This document shows positions 10,201 through 22,786 of a DNA stretch of 64,000 nucleotides, piece after piece. The stretch is from Chlorops oryzae (lineage: Eukaryota > Arthropoda > Insecta > Diptera > Chloropidae). The position numbers were made by a program, and so were the translations under genes. How positions within the stretch are numbered: the stretch's first letter is position 1; each line of letters opens with the position of its first letter. The notes under the pieces were generated by a model, which was not told the origin of the DNA, did no database searches, and saw only the letters and a program-made list of their open reading frames with translations. The DNA is taken from the NCBI GenBank assembly GCA_020466095.1, contig CM035807.1:32190212-32254211 (forward strand), written 5' to 3'.

Positions 10201-13190
10201 AGCCTCTAGCAGAAAAAGTTTTCAAAGTGTAGATTTTTTGCCTGGATTTTGTATTTTGTTTGAAGATTTTAATCAAATTGTACGGAAAAAATTCTTCATG
10301 GCGAAGAAAAATCTTCATTTCTAGCAACACTTCATATGTTCATCAATTTTAAAAACTTATTTTATTCGATGCTTTCACATAATTTAATACAAAGACAACA
10401 GTTTCCTTTTAATTTATCTACCATATAAATATCTATAAAATTATCGACTCCCATATCCTGTGCCTTTATTGGCTCAAAAAATAATTGATTTATTTTTGAA
10501 AAAAGCAATTTTAAATCCGTATTCACCGCCACACGATAAATCGCTTTCTTTCACAAATTTTTCATAAAAGCCTTCATCATATTTCGTGTTTCGTGTTTCA
10601 CTCGAACTCATTAATACTTTATGCTCGGATATGAAATTCCGGGAACTCATTAACTCAATGCAAAAAAGCGGAGGTCACGTAAGCTTGGGAGCTTCTCCTT
10701 CGATTTCTATGAGTTAAATATTCATCCAGACACACAGTCTGCTGTTAAGCTGCTCTCGACGAGTGGGATCATGTCTATATTAATCCTGGCACTGCCACTA
10801 GCATTTCCACCATTCTTCGTGTCAGCAAATAATAATTGCATTCAGCACACAATTGCATTGAGCGAGAAAAACCAGTGGAAGATTTAATCACGCCACATCG
10901 ATAATAGCGCGTCCCCATGACAATCGATTGATTGGCGGTGAAAGAACAAATGCAAATATTTATGATGCTCTTGTACAGTCATAATGGTGCACTTAGCACC
11001 TTGCTTAGGCAATATCACTTTTATTATTGAGTGTAAAATTCAGTGTTCATTTATGATAGAGAATTGGTTTTATATGAATTTTATTTTTATTTATGTAAAA
11101 AACATGCGGCTGTCTACCAGATAAAGCAATGCGAATCCCTTGTAAAGTTTTCGTCCTTATATACATTCCATATAAAGTACCTACCAGTAAGCATCGGTAT
11201 CCGAGCACAAGCTCAAAGCATCTTGATTCTAGCTCTAAAAAAATTTCATGAAGCTTTTTTGTCGCAACAAATTTAACATGATGACAGCTGACATTTTCAC
11301 TTCTTCCACATTCTTCGGGGATACTTGAAAAAAAAAAAAAAAAAAAGAGACCAACTATAATAATCATGCCGCCATTTCTGAGCTTTTTGCCTTTTTGTGG
11401 CTTACACGTTTTGAGCTCAGTTGACAACGTCGTAATGAGTTCTTGTTAACGCAAACTAAGTCCCGTTGATTACGACAGATGACAATTCAGATTAATATAA
11501 TGCGGAACCGGAGACATGGAAACATGAAACATTTATTCGCGTAATTTAGAGCGACTGCTCGCTCTGCAAATGATAGTTGAAATGGCAGAACATGATGGGG
11601 CGATTTGTAAGCGAGCTTTAGTCAGAACAATAAGGATATAAGTATGTACGTTTGTATGTATGTGTATTGATGTATGTACATATGCATAATTAACACCAGC
11701 TATGGGAACTTATGTATATGGCTTAAGTAATACAATATTTTGCCGTTTATTGCTTTTGTCGGATATGAGTATTTCCACAAGTCGTGCTAACAGCCCATAA
11801 AAGAATTGCTTTGAAATTAAAAGGAGCTTACAAAGACCAATGGGTAAGGTGCCTTTGTGCTTCGAATAGGAAAAACTATTTATGAGATCTTTTGCGCGTA
11901 ATTCGAAGGCAATAAAGTAGGGGAAAAGTAAACAAGTTTCAGCGTAAAATGGGTTGGGTATATGTATGTATGTAGATTAGTCCGGCACTGCCATAATGGA
12001 TAAGTTTTACAACCTTTTAGCATTTTACCTGTTAATGGCCACTCGCAGAAAGCTTTCCGAATCACGCAAAGGCAAAGTTACAAGGCAAGCGAAGTTAAAG
12101 CAGAAAATGTTGCATAATTGGTAATTTAAAATAAAATAATAATAAAAAAAAATTAAAAATTATAAACTTTTAACGGCTTTGTGATGTAAGGGAGCTTAAG
12201 GAGAGTCAGTGAGTCAGTTAATCCTTCAACATTCAATAGAAAAATGTGCTCAAACATTTAAGCTTTTAATTGGATTGCGGTTAAATGTTATGACTAACAT
12301 GCGTCAGACTTAGCCGAGCCACGCAATTCGTGCTCGTCTGCGTGAATGCTCAACTTCAAATTTCTCGATAATTTTTCTCAAAAAAAAAAAAAAAATTATT
12401 TTTCACGCACACCGAATGGCTGTCTCAACTTGACAGTTTTGCGACGATATTCATAAATAGGGCTTTGCCGAATCCGGTTGCCCGCGTTTTTATATTCCGT
12501 AGAAATGTTGTAAGCGCGCCGACAAAGTGCCCAGCTATGGAAAGAAAAACATCGAATCGAGCTCAACTTTTATTACCAGATTCATTCATTTTTCGTTTTA
12601 TGCCCCACGCACACACATACACACGCACCCACAGACCCACACAGCCAAGTGAAACAAGGACATTCGTTCGCCAGATATCATTCCCGATGGCCATGGCCGG
12701 CGGCAGCAGAAGAAGTCATCACCTTTGCCGTATAAATATGACACTGAAAAATTTCAGTTAAGCTGGCAGTTTTTCATTGCGTACTTTAAAGGATTCATTC
12801 ATTCGGCTTTTCGTGTTCGTTCGTTATTTTGTTGTTTTCATTTTGTTGGGATTACACAATTCCATGTAAGAATTTATTTTACTGCCCAATAACGATGGCA
12901 GTTAGAGTTGTGGGAGTGATTCCACTTGTTGTGACAGCTTCCCCCTAAAACCTCATAAGAATCTCCATTTCTTTAATACCAACTTGTTATGACAAGCCTA
13001 TTGGGCTTGAAGAAGCGAAATTTCTCTTCAGCTGATTACTCTTTAAGTTCCTAAGCGACGTTGGTATCGCTGATTAATAGAAGGCTTCTGAAAAAAGCTC
13101 CTTTGAAAGTCTCACGTGTGATTATTTTTTAAAAGATTATGGGGCACATTTGTCGGATGGTTCTTGGAAAATCGGATGACTGACTTAAGA
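10201..13190. other. No gene seen
   Basis: About 3 kb of AT-rich spacer with poly(A) runs (11329-11346, 12380-12394) and TATGTATGTA-type words (11640-11700). Short ORFs have no recognisable domains and no splice logic. Confidence 0.4.
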
Positions 13191-13192
13191 TA

Positions 13193-14009
13193 CAGTCGAC
13201 TCTGGATAGAGCGAACTAAGGAAGAAGGGCCTGTTCACATTTCCTAAGTTGTTCACACTATCGAGGTTCAATTCTGGTACCTGCGAGAACTACGAACAAG
13301 TGGAAACATATATTGCAGTTTCAAAGCAATCGGTTGTATAGTTTGGCCTGTAGGATGTTGTCCGTGCTAAAAAGTGACGTTTCGAGAAAAACGCGTTTGA
13401 AGATTTAAGAGCAGAACAAGTCATTTGGGACGCGTCGGCGATTATGAGTTGAAATTTTTTTATAGGTGGGATCCCACTTTCTGTCCAAATAGCACAATCT
13501 GTGCCGATTTTTATCGGGCCAGATCGGCACAAGTTTCAACAATTTTTACAATAATTTTTTGGGCCACATTATTGTCACATATTGTCAAAAAGATATCGGG
13601 GAACAATAAAATTGGGACAAAAATCTTTTAAGAAGATCACACTTGTCAGCATCAGAGTTCGAAAATTGCGTTCACACTATCGGCGCTTTGATTTCGGCAA
13701 AAATTGGCGCATTGCGCAGATAGTGGGATCCGGGCTTAATGCTTGGAATTTCGGTTTTTTTTTTTTACTTCATATTCTCTGTAGGTTTTGCTATTGAAAT
13801 ATGATAGAAAAAAAAATTTATTTTTCGAAGCGGTGACATCAGAGTAACCCCTTAAAAAGACTAGTTTTTGGGAAAATATCCAATAGGGACGTTTATATTT
13901 CCTATGTTTCTACTGAATTTTGAACGGACTTCTTGCGAATACCACCGTTAGTCGTTGTACCGCCAAGGTATTCATTTTTATGGGGTTTCACACTGTTCAG
14001 ACTCGACTG
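13193..14009. mobile_element. Tigger/pogo-like nonautonomous element, TA-flanked
   Basis: Left end CAGTCGACTC and right end ACTCGACTG are inverted repeats flanked by TA (13191-13192, 14010-14011). CAGT-type ends with TA targets fit the Tc1/mariner (Tigger/pogo) group. It has no transposase. Inside, about 13466-13738 looks like a second, nested element with GTGGGATCC words near both ends. Parts recur at 51640-51985 and 61890-62080. Confidence 0.55.
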
Positions 14010-17000
14010 TATAGAGTATACCCAACATACATATATTGTACAAGGCGTTAGGCACAGATCCACTAGAACTATTTTTATTCCGGTTATTATTGAGCAAAAT
14101 GTCTGAAATGAAATTTTTTATCTTTGCCTTCAATTTTGTACAGTTTTTTTTAGCTCATTAAATTTGGTTTCCAACATCAAACAATAGCTAAAGTTTGTAT
14201 TTGATCATTGCTTTATCGGGACACACAGAAATGGCGTGCATAAATTTCAAAACGAACCTCACCATCTCTGGTCTCTGGTCTCGTAAACACATGTGTAAAT
14301 AGCTAAAAGGCGCTCCTTTCAAACAGAACAAAAGATTCGCGAACTTTGATAAAGCCCGCTCCGCCCAGACGGCTTTCATGTGATGGCACCTTGTCTAACC
14401 GCGGGCGGGGCTCATGCATCGTATGGGAAAGAGGAACGATGGCAACTCAAAGGTCAGCAGAAAAGGCGCTCTTGCTGTTTGAAAGAGAATAGAGAGGAAT
14501 TAAAAGAAGAATCGGGAAAGCTGTTGTGCATACTTTCAGTGATTATAGTGTGTGCGCATTGGAGCGAAGGTAGCTGGCAGCTGGCATGTTGGTGGAAAGT
14601 CCTTTTTAGGGATATAGTGCTGGCTTTCTGGCGTTCTTGTTATAAGCCAACATGCATAGCATGAGTTCATATTGTAATTGAGGAAATGGCAGCACATGCG
14701 ATCGATTAACTTGCAATGTTTTCTTTTTTTTTTTTTTTTTTGAGTAAATTTTAAAAGGTTATGTCCTGATTGAAAGAGGAGCATGTCTCAGGGGGAAATG
14801 CCATTTCCGTATGCTTAAGCAAGCAAATTAAATTTTTCTTATGTATATTTAAACGATATCCTAACGACTGCCTTGAACGAATAGTAATTGTTTTTTAATT
14901 GACGTTCTAAGATTGTTTTCCCTGCTGTAGGGAAAGTTCTTTAATCAAAACAGGCAGCCCAAAATACATTGATTTAGTTTAACACAATACACAATTTTAG
15001 GGATTTTCCCAGAAAAATTAATAGGTAGGTATGTATTTCTAAATATTTTCTCATGCTCCAAATACTTGTATCTCACCATTTCAGATGCAACAGAAGCTTT
15101 TATGGTGGCTGAGACAAGAAACATTGGAAGAAATTATCTTCTAGTTGAATAAGAAAAAAAAATTATATTATTTTAAATGTTTTGGTTACAAAATTAAATT
15201 TGGAATTCACTCAACCGTTGAGCATAAATGTCGGGGATGCTGCAAAAAGTTTCCGAATTTATGAACCATGGCAGAGATAAAGAAACTGCAGAAACTGCAC
15301 ACAGAAAATGCAGATTGTTTGGAAGAAAATAGAAACAGAATTTTCGGTCTTGGCGAATCTCCACGGTACTGGACAACATGTTCGCTCTCATATTTTCAGT
15401 TTCTCATAACCATTTTTCCTGAGCAAATGTTTATTGCACACAAGTTGAAAGCGTTGGCTTCGCTTTCAACCGAGCACAGAATTAACTTGACAAACTTGAG
15501 AGTTGACCATAAAAAACATTTATGAATGAGGAGAGACTGGTTGTTCGTGTTTTCGAATGGAATTAAACTCCAAAGAGCCGCACAAGCGAAGGAGATAAAA
15601 AATTACAGCTCGAGCGAGTGCTTTATCTGTCCCAAAATGAGCGAATCCACTCAATGGAAGCCATCGCAAGACTATGCAGAATTTCGTGTAGACGCTGTGA
15701 ACTGTCTGAGCTGCACTTAAATTTGTTTAGTAAATCAGGCGGACGAAACATGGTATCATCAATTAAATTGAGCAACTCTTCTTGAAAGTCCAGAGTTTAA
15801 ATTGCGAATTTCAACAGCTCGAAGCTAACATTGTCCGGCAGGATAACGTTGCACACGTGTTGAGCTTTTTTTTTTTGGTCTTGTTAAGTGTTCTGTGTGT
15901 CCCCTCTTCTGCTGTCCTGAGTTGTGGTCCATTCCCGTCCACAAAGCAGCGTGTAGAATACCGGCTGAATTCATTGCTCGGTTTTGTAAGCTCACATGCA
16001 AAGCTAAGCCAATAGGATTACTTGCTTTGGGATGAAGTGAAATGGAATAGGTTTATATGCATTGGGGACATAAAAAATGAAGTAAGTACCTGGGCAGGGA
16101 AGAATTCGGAGACTTAACTGGGCTTCAGTGAGCTCAACATTCATGGAATTGTTGCAAGGCGAAGAACAAAAATCGTTTCGGTCATCAATAGTTGCCGATT
16201 GAAGCTTTAAACTGTCCTATCAAAATCCTCCGAAAGAGGATTAGTTCTTTTGAAACTAAATGAATTGTCATAATCTAAAAATTCTCACCGGGCCCCCTTT
16301 ATTCAAGCATTACCTCCGACCTATTCAGTAATACTCTATGTAGACCAGTCATTGTTTTCTTTTAATTAAAAGCTTTTCCTAAGTGGCTTTTGCAGCAGAA
16401 AATGTGTCCGCTTTTCAAATTTGCAGGAAAAATTAATTTCTTCGTTTAAAATTTATTTTTCCATCCAATTTATTTCTAGTTTTTTGTTTTCTGTTTTTTT
16501 GGCTCACTTTACATCTCCTTGAGACTTTGCCTTGCCATTCTCGTTTCTCTGAATATTCATTTCTCAAATTGTTTACATTGTCATCGGCAAATGAAATGGA
16601 ATTGCGAGTGCTATTGTCCTTGTCAACAAAGTGATGAAAAAGAAGTCCCCGTCCTTCCTTACAGTCACATTTTGTGGACCGCCGCTGCAGTCTCATTCGT
16701 ATTATTCTTCATTGTTTTCTAATTAAATGAAATCGCAATTATGAAAATGAGCAAACAGAAATGACGCGACTGAAGGAATTTCAAAAATCATAACAATCAA
16801 AAAATTTATTTTTACTTTCAAATTATTCATGTTTGAATTTTGAGTTTCGTCGTTTTTCCGCTCATGAAAGAACTGAAATATCGTAAACATAAACGCATTT
16901 CTAAGCTTAATAGATTCAATCTTATTCAAAAGTTTTGCTCAATCGTAAAAGCATGCGCTCAAATCGAAATCTTAATTGGATTTCAAGCGGAATTTGAAGG

Positions 17001-17489
17001 CATCGCTTTATGAAAAGGGTTCACATTGTCATCGACACAAACAAAATCCCCAACGGAGAATTTTCTTAATGCCATAAAAAGGCCGTAAATCTTTTACAAA
17101 AATCACATTGAATCGTAATGTGGAGAGTATAAAAACAACATGTTGCGAAAACAGTCCCATCTGAAAAGGGTTGCTGCTTTTCGGTGTGGAGGCGGGCGGA
17201 TATTCAGTCACCCGATTAAAGCTGTCCATACAAAATTTTGTGCTTTTTATGCGATTGAATATTTAAAGAGTTCGATTTTAAAAGCTTAAAGAACATGCAG
17301 ATTGTTTTTTTTTTTAGCTCTGTTAGTTCGGTCTGCTCAAGTAATGGCCAATTGAATTGACCAGCGTCACCAGTTATATGAGAAGCGTTTCGTGGAGTGG
17401 AAAAAATATTCATGAGACAAAAGCAACTCGGCGAAATCGCAAATATTTTATATCTATTTAACTGAAAATGGGAACAATTTTTGGAATTG
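14010..17489. other. No gene seen
   Basis: About 3.5 kb of spacer. ORFs of 60-94 codons here lack domain signatures or convincing splice partners. Poly(T) runs occur near 14725 and 17307. Confidence 0.4.
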
Positions 17490-17557
17490 GGTCATGTGTC
17501 AAGGGTATATTGAGTTTGTGCGTTTGTGTGGTAACAATCAGAGCTAGTCGAGATATA

Positions 17558-18845
17558 TTAGGTGTAGTAAAAAGAAATCCATTATTTTTCCAATAGATGG
17601 CGTTATTTATCTGCATCTCGCGTTGTATAAGTCCGATCGTGTTCCGCTAGGGGGCATTAGAAAGATGACAGTTCCTACTAAAAAAGCTTTTTTGACACTT
17701 TTTTGATTGATTGATTCAGTTTTGTTTGAAAGCTTGTCAAAGATGGACATCAGCAAAGAGAAAATACGCTACATTTTACAGTTTTTCTTCGATAAGGGAG
17801 AAAACGCAAGCCAGGCGGCTGAAAATGTGAATAGCGTTTATGGACCTGATACTGTAACAGCCAATCATGCGCAATTTTGGTTTCGTCGATTCCGTTCCGG
17901 TAACTTCGATGTCAAGGATGCACCACGCACTGGAAGGCCAATTGTCGAGAATGTCGATAAAATCATGGAAATTATCGAGTCCGACCGTCATGTTAGCACT
18001 GTTTCGATTGCAAAAGAGCTAAAGATTGCACAAAAAACCGTTTGGAACCATTTGAATAAGGCTGGATACACAAAGAAGCTCGATGTATGGGTGCCACACG
18101 AGTTAACGCAAAAAAACCTCATAGACCGAATTTCCATCTGCGAATCGCTGCTGAACCGCAACAAAATCGACCCATTTCTGAAGCGGTTGGTGACTGGTGA
18201 TGAAAAGTGGGTCACTTACGACAACGTCAAGCGAAAACGGTCGTGGTCGAAACACGGTGAACCGGCGGAAACGGTGTCCAAGCCAGGATTGACGGCCAGG
18301 AAGGTTTTGCTGTGTGTTTGGTGGGATTGGCAGGGAATTATCTACTATGAGGTGCTCCCATACGGCAAAACTCTTAACTCGGAACTCTACTGTCAACAAT
18401 TGGACCGTCTGAAGGAAGCAATCGCCCATAAGCGGCCAGCTTTGGCCAATACGAGAGGAATTGTGTTCCATCAGGACAACGCCAGGCCACACACATCGAT
18501 AGTGACTCGCCAGAAGCTCCGGGAGTTTGGTTGGGAGGTTCTTCTGCATCCACCTTATAGTCCGGACCTGGCACCAAGTGATTACCATCTGTTCCTGTCC
18601 ATGGCGAACAATTTTGCTGGTGAAACATTCGCTTCAAGAGAGGCTTCTGAAATTCGACTGTCTTAATTTTTTGCTAATAGGAACGAGGGCTTCTATGAGA
18701 GAGGCATAATAAAATTACCTTTAAAATGGCAACAAGTTATCGAACAAAACGGCGCATATTTGAATTAAATCGGGTCATTCTAACTATCTTAAATAAAGCC
18801 CTGAATTTAATGCAAAAATAATGGATTTCTTTTTACTACACCTAA
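17558..18845 (+). mobile_element. Complete mariner element, 1288 bp
   Basis: Perfect 32-bp terminal inverted repeats lie at 17558-17589 and 18814-18845, beginning TTAGGTGTAG. They are bounded by the TA target duplication at 17556-17557 and 18846-18847. The length is normal for mariner. Perfect ends and an almost intact gene indicate a fairly recent insertion. By protein similarity recalled from memory it looks closest to the mellifera-type lineage. Confidence 0.92.
17743..18768 (+). pseudogene. mariner transposase with one internal stop
   Basis: DDE transposase that cuts and pastes the element through its terminal repeats. The ATG at 17743 gives the family start (MDISKEKIRYIL). An N-terminal helix-turn-helix region is followed by the mariner motifs WVPHEL, TGDEKW (first aspartate), HQDNARPH (second) and YSPDLAPSDYHLF (third). 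There are 34 residues between the last two catalytic aspartates, the D34D signature. The frame is open for 307 codons, hits TAA at 18664-18666, then continues in the same frame with the conserved tail (NEGFYERGI, QNGAYLN) to a second TAA at 18766-18768, 342 codons in all. The damage therefore looks like a single base change. The catalytic triad precedes the stop; whether the shortened protein works is unknown. Confidence 0.9.
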
Positions 18846-18942
18846 TATCATAAAAAATATATATGGAAGTGATCAGCGTCACCAGGAGATTCGTTTCGGC
18901 CATGTCCGTCTGTCTGTCTGACAATCCGTTTGTCTATCCGTC

Positions 18943-18974
<32 letters not shown>

Positions 18975-19500
18975 CGCCAGTCCGTCTGTCTGTCCGCCAG
19001 TCCGTCTGTCTGTCCGCCAGTCCGTCTGTCTGTCTGTCAGCCCGTATACAGTTTTCTTATCGGAGGAGTTGAGCTATCTTGACGAAATTTGCTATACGTG
19101 CTCACGGAAACATGTATAAGAACAAGTTCATGAATGGAACAGATCGGATCAATTGTAAGGTACCTCTAGTACTAGGGTCTGTCACGAAAATTGCAAATTT
19201 CTTCCTAAGATTCGAATTTTTCGATATTATTTTATTGAAATTTGGAATTTGAGCTTTTTTATAATTATTTATAACCACAATAAAATTTCTAAATATTGGA
19301 AATTGGGCGTGCCGAAGGGTTCAATTTTCCTACAGTAATTGAACAAAAGTAGGTGCATGAAGCTTCTTAATAGTCTTGACAATAATGGTAATAGTGGGTG
19401 TGGTTTTAGGGTCTGTTTTCAAAAATATTCAAACGTGTATAGCTTATCCTTTACCTGAACCGATTATTGTATTTACAGATTCGCCTGACTATTCCACCCT

Positions 19501-19828
19501 AAAATGTTTTCAGTTAAAAACGTTGTTCCTTGACATTTTGATTCACAAACGTAAGGATTCGTGAAAATTTTCGGAAAAAAATTATATAAAATATCGACTA
19601 TATAATCGCCTTTTTTTAATTTAGGGATTAAATCCCTTAAAAGCCAAATTTTTCAAAGGAATACAGGGGACCCGTGGTACTCCGACAAACGTTTTGCACG
19701 GCAGTTTGTTTGTCGGTATATAAAGTACAGCCCAAGGATCTCTAGAGTTCGGAATCTTTTACAAAGGAGTACATTAAAGTCTAACAAATTACAGATCGAG
19801 TGATATCGGATTACACAGGTATACAAGG
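19501..19828. other. No feature seen
   Basis: Short spacer between mini-me copy B and the long inverted repeat. Confidence 0.35.
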
Positions 19829-21491
19829 TTTTGGACCAGAAAAACTGGATAGCGACACTATAGGAATTTTTCGTGCTGATTCCGAATCTGGTACGCGTTT
19901 TTCTCTATCACGTCAAGTTTTTGAGAAATCGTTAAATAACGGTTTTTGACATTTTTACCTATAGTCTATGTCAATAATGAGGTCGTAGACCCTATATGCC
20001 TTAACCGATTTCAAAGTTTTTGGTACTCATATGAAAGAGGAATGACAACGCAACATATCCTTTATACACAAATTTGGAATTGATTCAGTAACTTGGAAGC
20101 TATAGGGCAAAAAACGTGATGCTGATTTCCAATTTTTAGCGATTTTGTTTAAAAACTTGAAATTCAAATGGTTATAATTTCCGAACCAAGGCTGGTATTC
20201 CAGGTCTTAATACTTTGAATGAAAGAACAATCAATTGAAAAAGTTTTGAGCCTAAAACAAAAAAAATCCGTTGCGTCGTTCTAATTTTATGAGGATTTTC
20301 GCTGAAAATGACAAAAACGAATTTTTATTTTTGGTATATTCTTCGCTCGTTCATATGTATATTTCAGTTCGAATTGTGTATGTTGGTAAAACTGGCTTAA
20401 AAAACATAAAACTTAAATTCTATTTTAAACCTATCTTTAAAGCTAAAACCAATTTAAACTTTAAAAATGAACAGAATTTGAACTGAGCCTTTTGTATTGT
20501 TTACTATCTGTTTCGCGTATAAGGGACCAGCAATAGTCACTCAACATTCCTTCATCCCAAAAGCCCTTATAATTTTTTTCAATCCTCTGTAGGTCCTGGT
20601 GAATGCGCTCTCCTTGTTCGTCGCTAGTTTTGCCCAAGTTTTCGGGGAAGAAATCCAAATGTGAGTGGAGAAAATGTATTTTTAGCGACATCCGAACTCC
20701 CATTTTTCGATAATTTTTCAAGAGTCCTCCAACTATTTTTATGTAGTTGTCGCTTTTTTTATTTCCCAAAAAATGTTGAGTGACTATTGCTGGTCCCTTA
20801 TACGCGAAACAGATAGTAAACAATACAAAAGGCTCAGTTCAAATTCTGTTCATTTTTAAAGTTTAAATTGGTTTTAGCTTTAAAGATAGGTTTAAAATAG
20901 AATTTAAGTTTTATGTTTTTTAAGCCAGTTTTACCAACATACACAATTCGAACTGAAATATACATATGAACGAGCGAAGAATATACCAAAAATAAAAATT
21001 CGTTTTTGTAATTTTCAGCGAAAATCCTGATAAAATTAGAACGACGCAACGGATTTTTTTTGTTTTAGGCTCAAAACTTTTTCAATTGATTGTTCTTTCA
21101 TTCAAAGTATTAAGACCTGGAATACCAGCCTTGGTTCGGAAATTATAACCATTTGAATTTCAAGTTTTTAAACAAAATCGCTAAAAATTGGAAATCAGCA
21201 TCGCGTTTTTTGCCCTATAGCTTCCAAGTTACTGAATCAATTCCAAATTTGTGTATAAAGGATATGTTGCGTTGTCATTCCTCTTTCATATGAGTACCAA
21301 AACCTTTGAAATCGGTTAAGGCATATAGGGTCTACGACCTCATTATTGACATAGACTATAGGTAAAAATGTCAAAAACCGTTATTTAACGATTTCTCAAA
21401 AACTTGACGTGATAGAGAAAAACGGGTACCAGATTCGGAATCAGCACGAAAAATTCCTATGGGGTCGCTATCCAGTTTTTCTGGTCCAAAA
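19829..21491. repeat. Long inverted repeat, about 720-bp arms, 223-bp loop
   Basis: Left arm about 19829-20548 and right arm about 20772-21491 are reverse complements with only scattered differences, about 98% identical by eye. The outer ends are TTTTGGACCAG and CTGGTCCAAAA; no target duplication is clear. The loop carries most of a conserved transposon-type coding block read on the minus strand. Each arm ends with the tail of that block, so the arms are duplicated flank of one mobile sequence. It is either a long-terminal-repeat foldback element or a hairpin-RNA type locus. Confidence 0.9.
20461..20823 (-). pseudogene. Fragment of a repeated uncharacterised transposon-type protein
   Basis: The minus-strand reading frame crosses right arm, loop and left arm. 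The part from about residue 30 onward contains MSLKIHFLHSHLDFFPENL, SDEQGERIHQD and MLSDYCWSLIRE. From memory this block occurs in many uncharacterised arthropod predicted proteins of likely transposon origin; I cannot give an accepted family name. The first 22 or so residues come from the inverted right arm and are not native, so no real start codon is present. The stop falls in the left arm. Function unknown. The fragment at 30507-30791 may belong to a related protein. Confidence 0.5.
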
Positions 21492-22786
21492 GTTGGCCTT
21501 TATTTGTAAACTTGTGTTATTTATGTAATACTCTGAAACACAAATTTCGACATTTTTCAACATAGACACAAACTTCATGACACTCTCTCAATAATAATCA
21601 AGTTGGATTACAAGGGATGAGCCACTGGCTGCATTACAAAAGCTTCAGTGTATACCTTTTGTTAGCCCAAAAAAAAAAAATAAATAAAAATAAAAAAAAC
21701 AACGATGGACGTTAGGCATTTATATAAAAAAATATCAGCCGCCTAACGTCAATCAGTAAAACGAAGTGCTAAATAGAATGAAAAGTAATAAACATTTAAA
21801 GGGTTAAAAATCCAACATAAAATTTTGGAATGGGTTAATGGTCAATAAAACGCATGTGTGCAAAACATTTTCGGAAGTTCAACAATGAAGAAAATTCAAA
21901 AGCTATTATTAAATTGGGGAGCGTTCAAGTATTACGTAACGAAATTTTTAAAGATTGTTAACCCCCCTCCCTCCTATGTATCGCGAATTATCGTTCTTTT
22001 TGCACAGGCCAGTAAGGCATCCCTGCATCAGAAATGATGCCTAGCCTTAAAATAAAATTCACATTATGCTTTTACGAAGTATTCAGGGTTTTTGTTTCAC
22101 AAAGAAAGGCATTTCAACAAAAAAATAATAAAAAAAAATTCACTTTTCAGAACATCATTATTTTGTATCTCTTTCAAAATCGCTCTCTGAAGCCGTCAAC
22201 GTTTATCGGGAAAATTTTTCAATGGAGTCTATTAATTAATTCACAACTGTTTCATCAGCATTTTTATTTGGCGTATTTCATATCAATTTTTTTATATGCC
22301 ACGGTCGCATACTACACGGCCTGAAATTCGATCGGAGATATGCATATGGATGCACAAATAAACATCGCTATCAACCTATTTACGCTTGAATCCTTTATTT
22401 TATGAATATTTATAAAGCTCTCCTCAGTTCATAAAACAATTTATGCGGGAAAAATCAATACAAATAGGAGCATTGTTGTAGGTTAAGGATGAAGCAACAA
22501 TTTTTGAACGTTAGTAAAACTATTGTAGGTTATTCTCAAATAAATGAAGGGAAGTTGCCAAATCAGTCGTCAAAATGACGTTAAAAAAGCCTTTTCTTTA
22601 ACCCAAAGTAGTACATAAAAATACTTTTGCTTTTCACTTATGGCCGACGGATTGTTTGGCTTCAGCTTCAGTATTTAACTAAGGCTGCAATAGGAATAAA
22701 GGAGACGCAAACATCACGTATGTAGGTATTGGCAAAGTAGATTGATATTTTAAGCTTCAAGCATTAAGCTTAGTTAAATAGAAATA
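21492..22786. other. No gene seen
   Basis: AT-rich spacer. A short hairpin near 21707-21748 pairs GACGTTAGGC with GCCTAACGTC. No supported exon. Confidence 0.4.

Larger units (their letters stand above)
17490..19500 (-). mobile_element. mini-me-like element, copy B, split by mariner
   Basis: Minus-strand copy in two pieces. 17490-17557 matches the terminal part of copy C read in reverse (TGTGTCAAGGGTATATTG, then AGTCGAGATA). 18846-19500 continues with GATCAGCGTCACCAGGAG, a long (GTCY)n tract at about 18907-19040, and the left end GCCTGACTATTCCACCCT. The mariner at 17558-18845 sits between the two pieces. Confidence 0.75.

Noticed and set aside
12465..12761. 98-codon ORF as a possible gene
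   Set aside because: Starts at a non-ATG codon and shows no recognisable motif.
14380..14664. 94-codon ORF as a possible gene
   Set aside because: No domain, no splice partner, and composition typical of random open sequence.
18103..18637. Minus-strand ORFs of up to 161 codons inside the mariner
   Set aside because: Shadows of the transposase gene on the other strand, without family similarity.
18907..19040. CRISPR-like regular repeats
   Set aside because: This is the GTCY proto-microsatellite of a mini-me element, with no spacer structure.
20271..21049. Twin 71-codon ORFs in the two arms of the inverted repeat
   Set aside because: They are the same sequence duplicated by the repeat and begin at a TTG; no recognisable protein.
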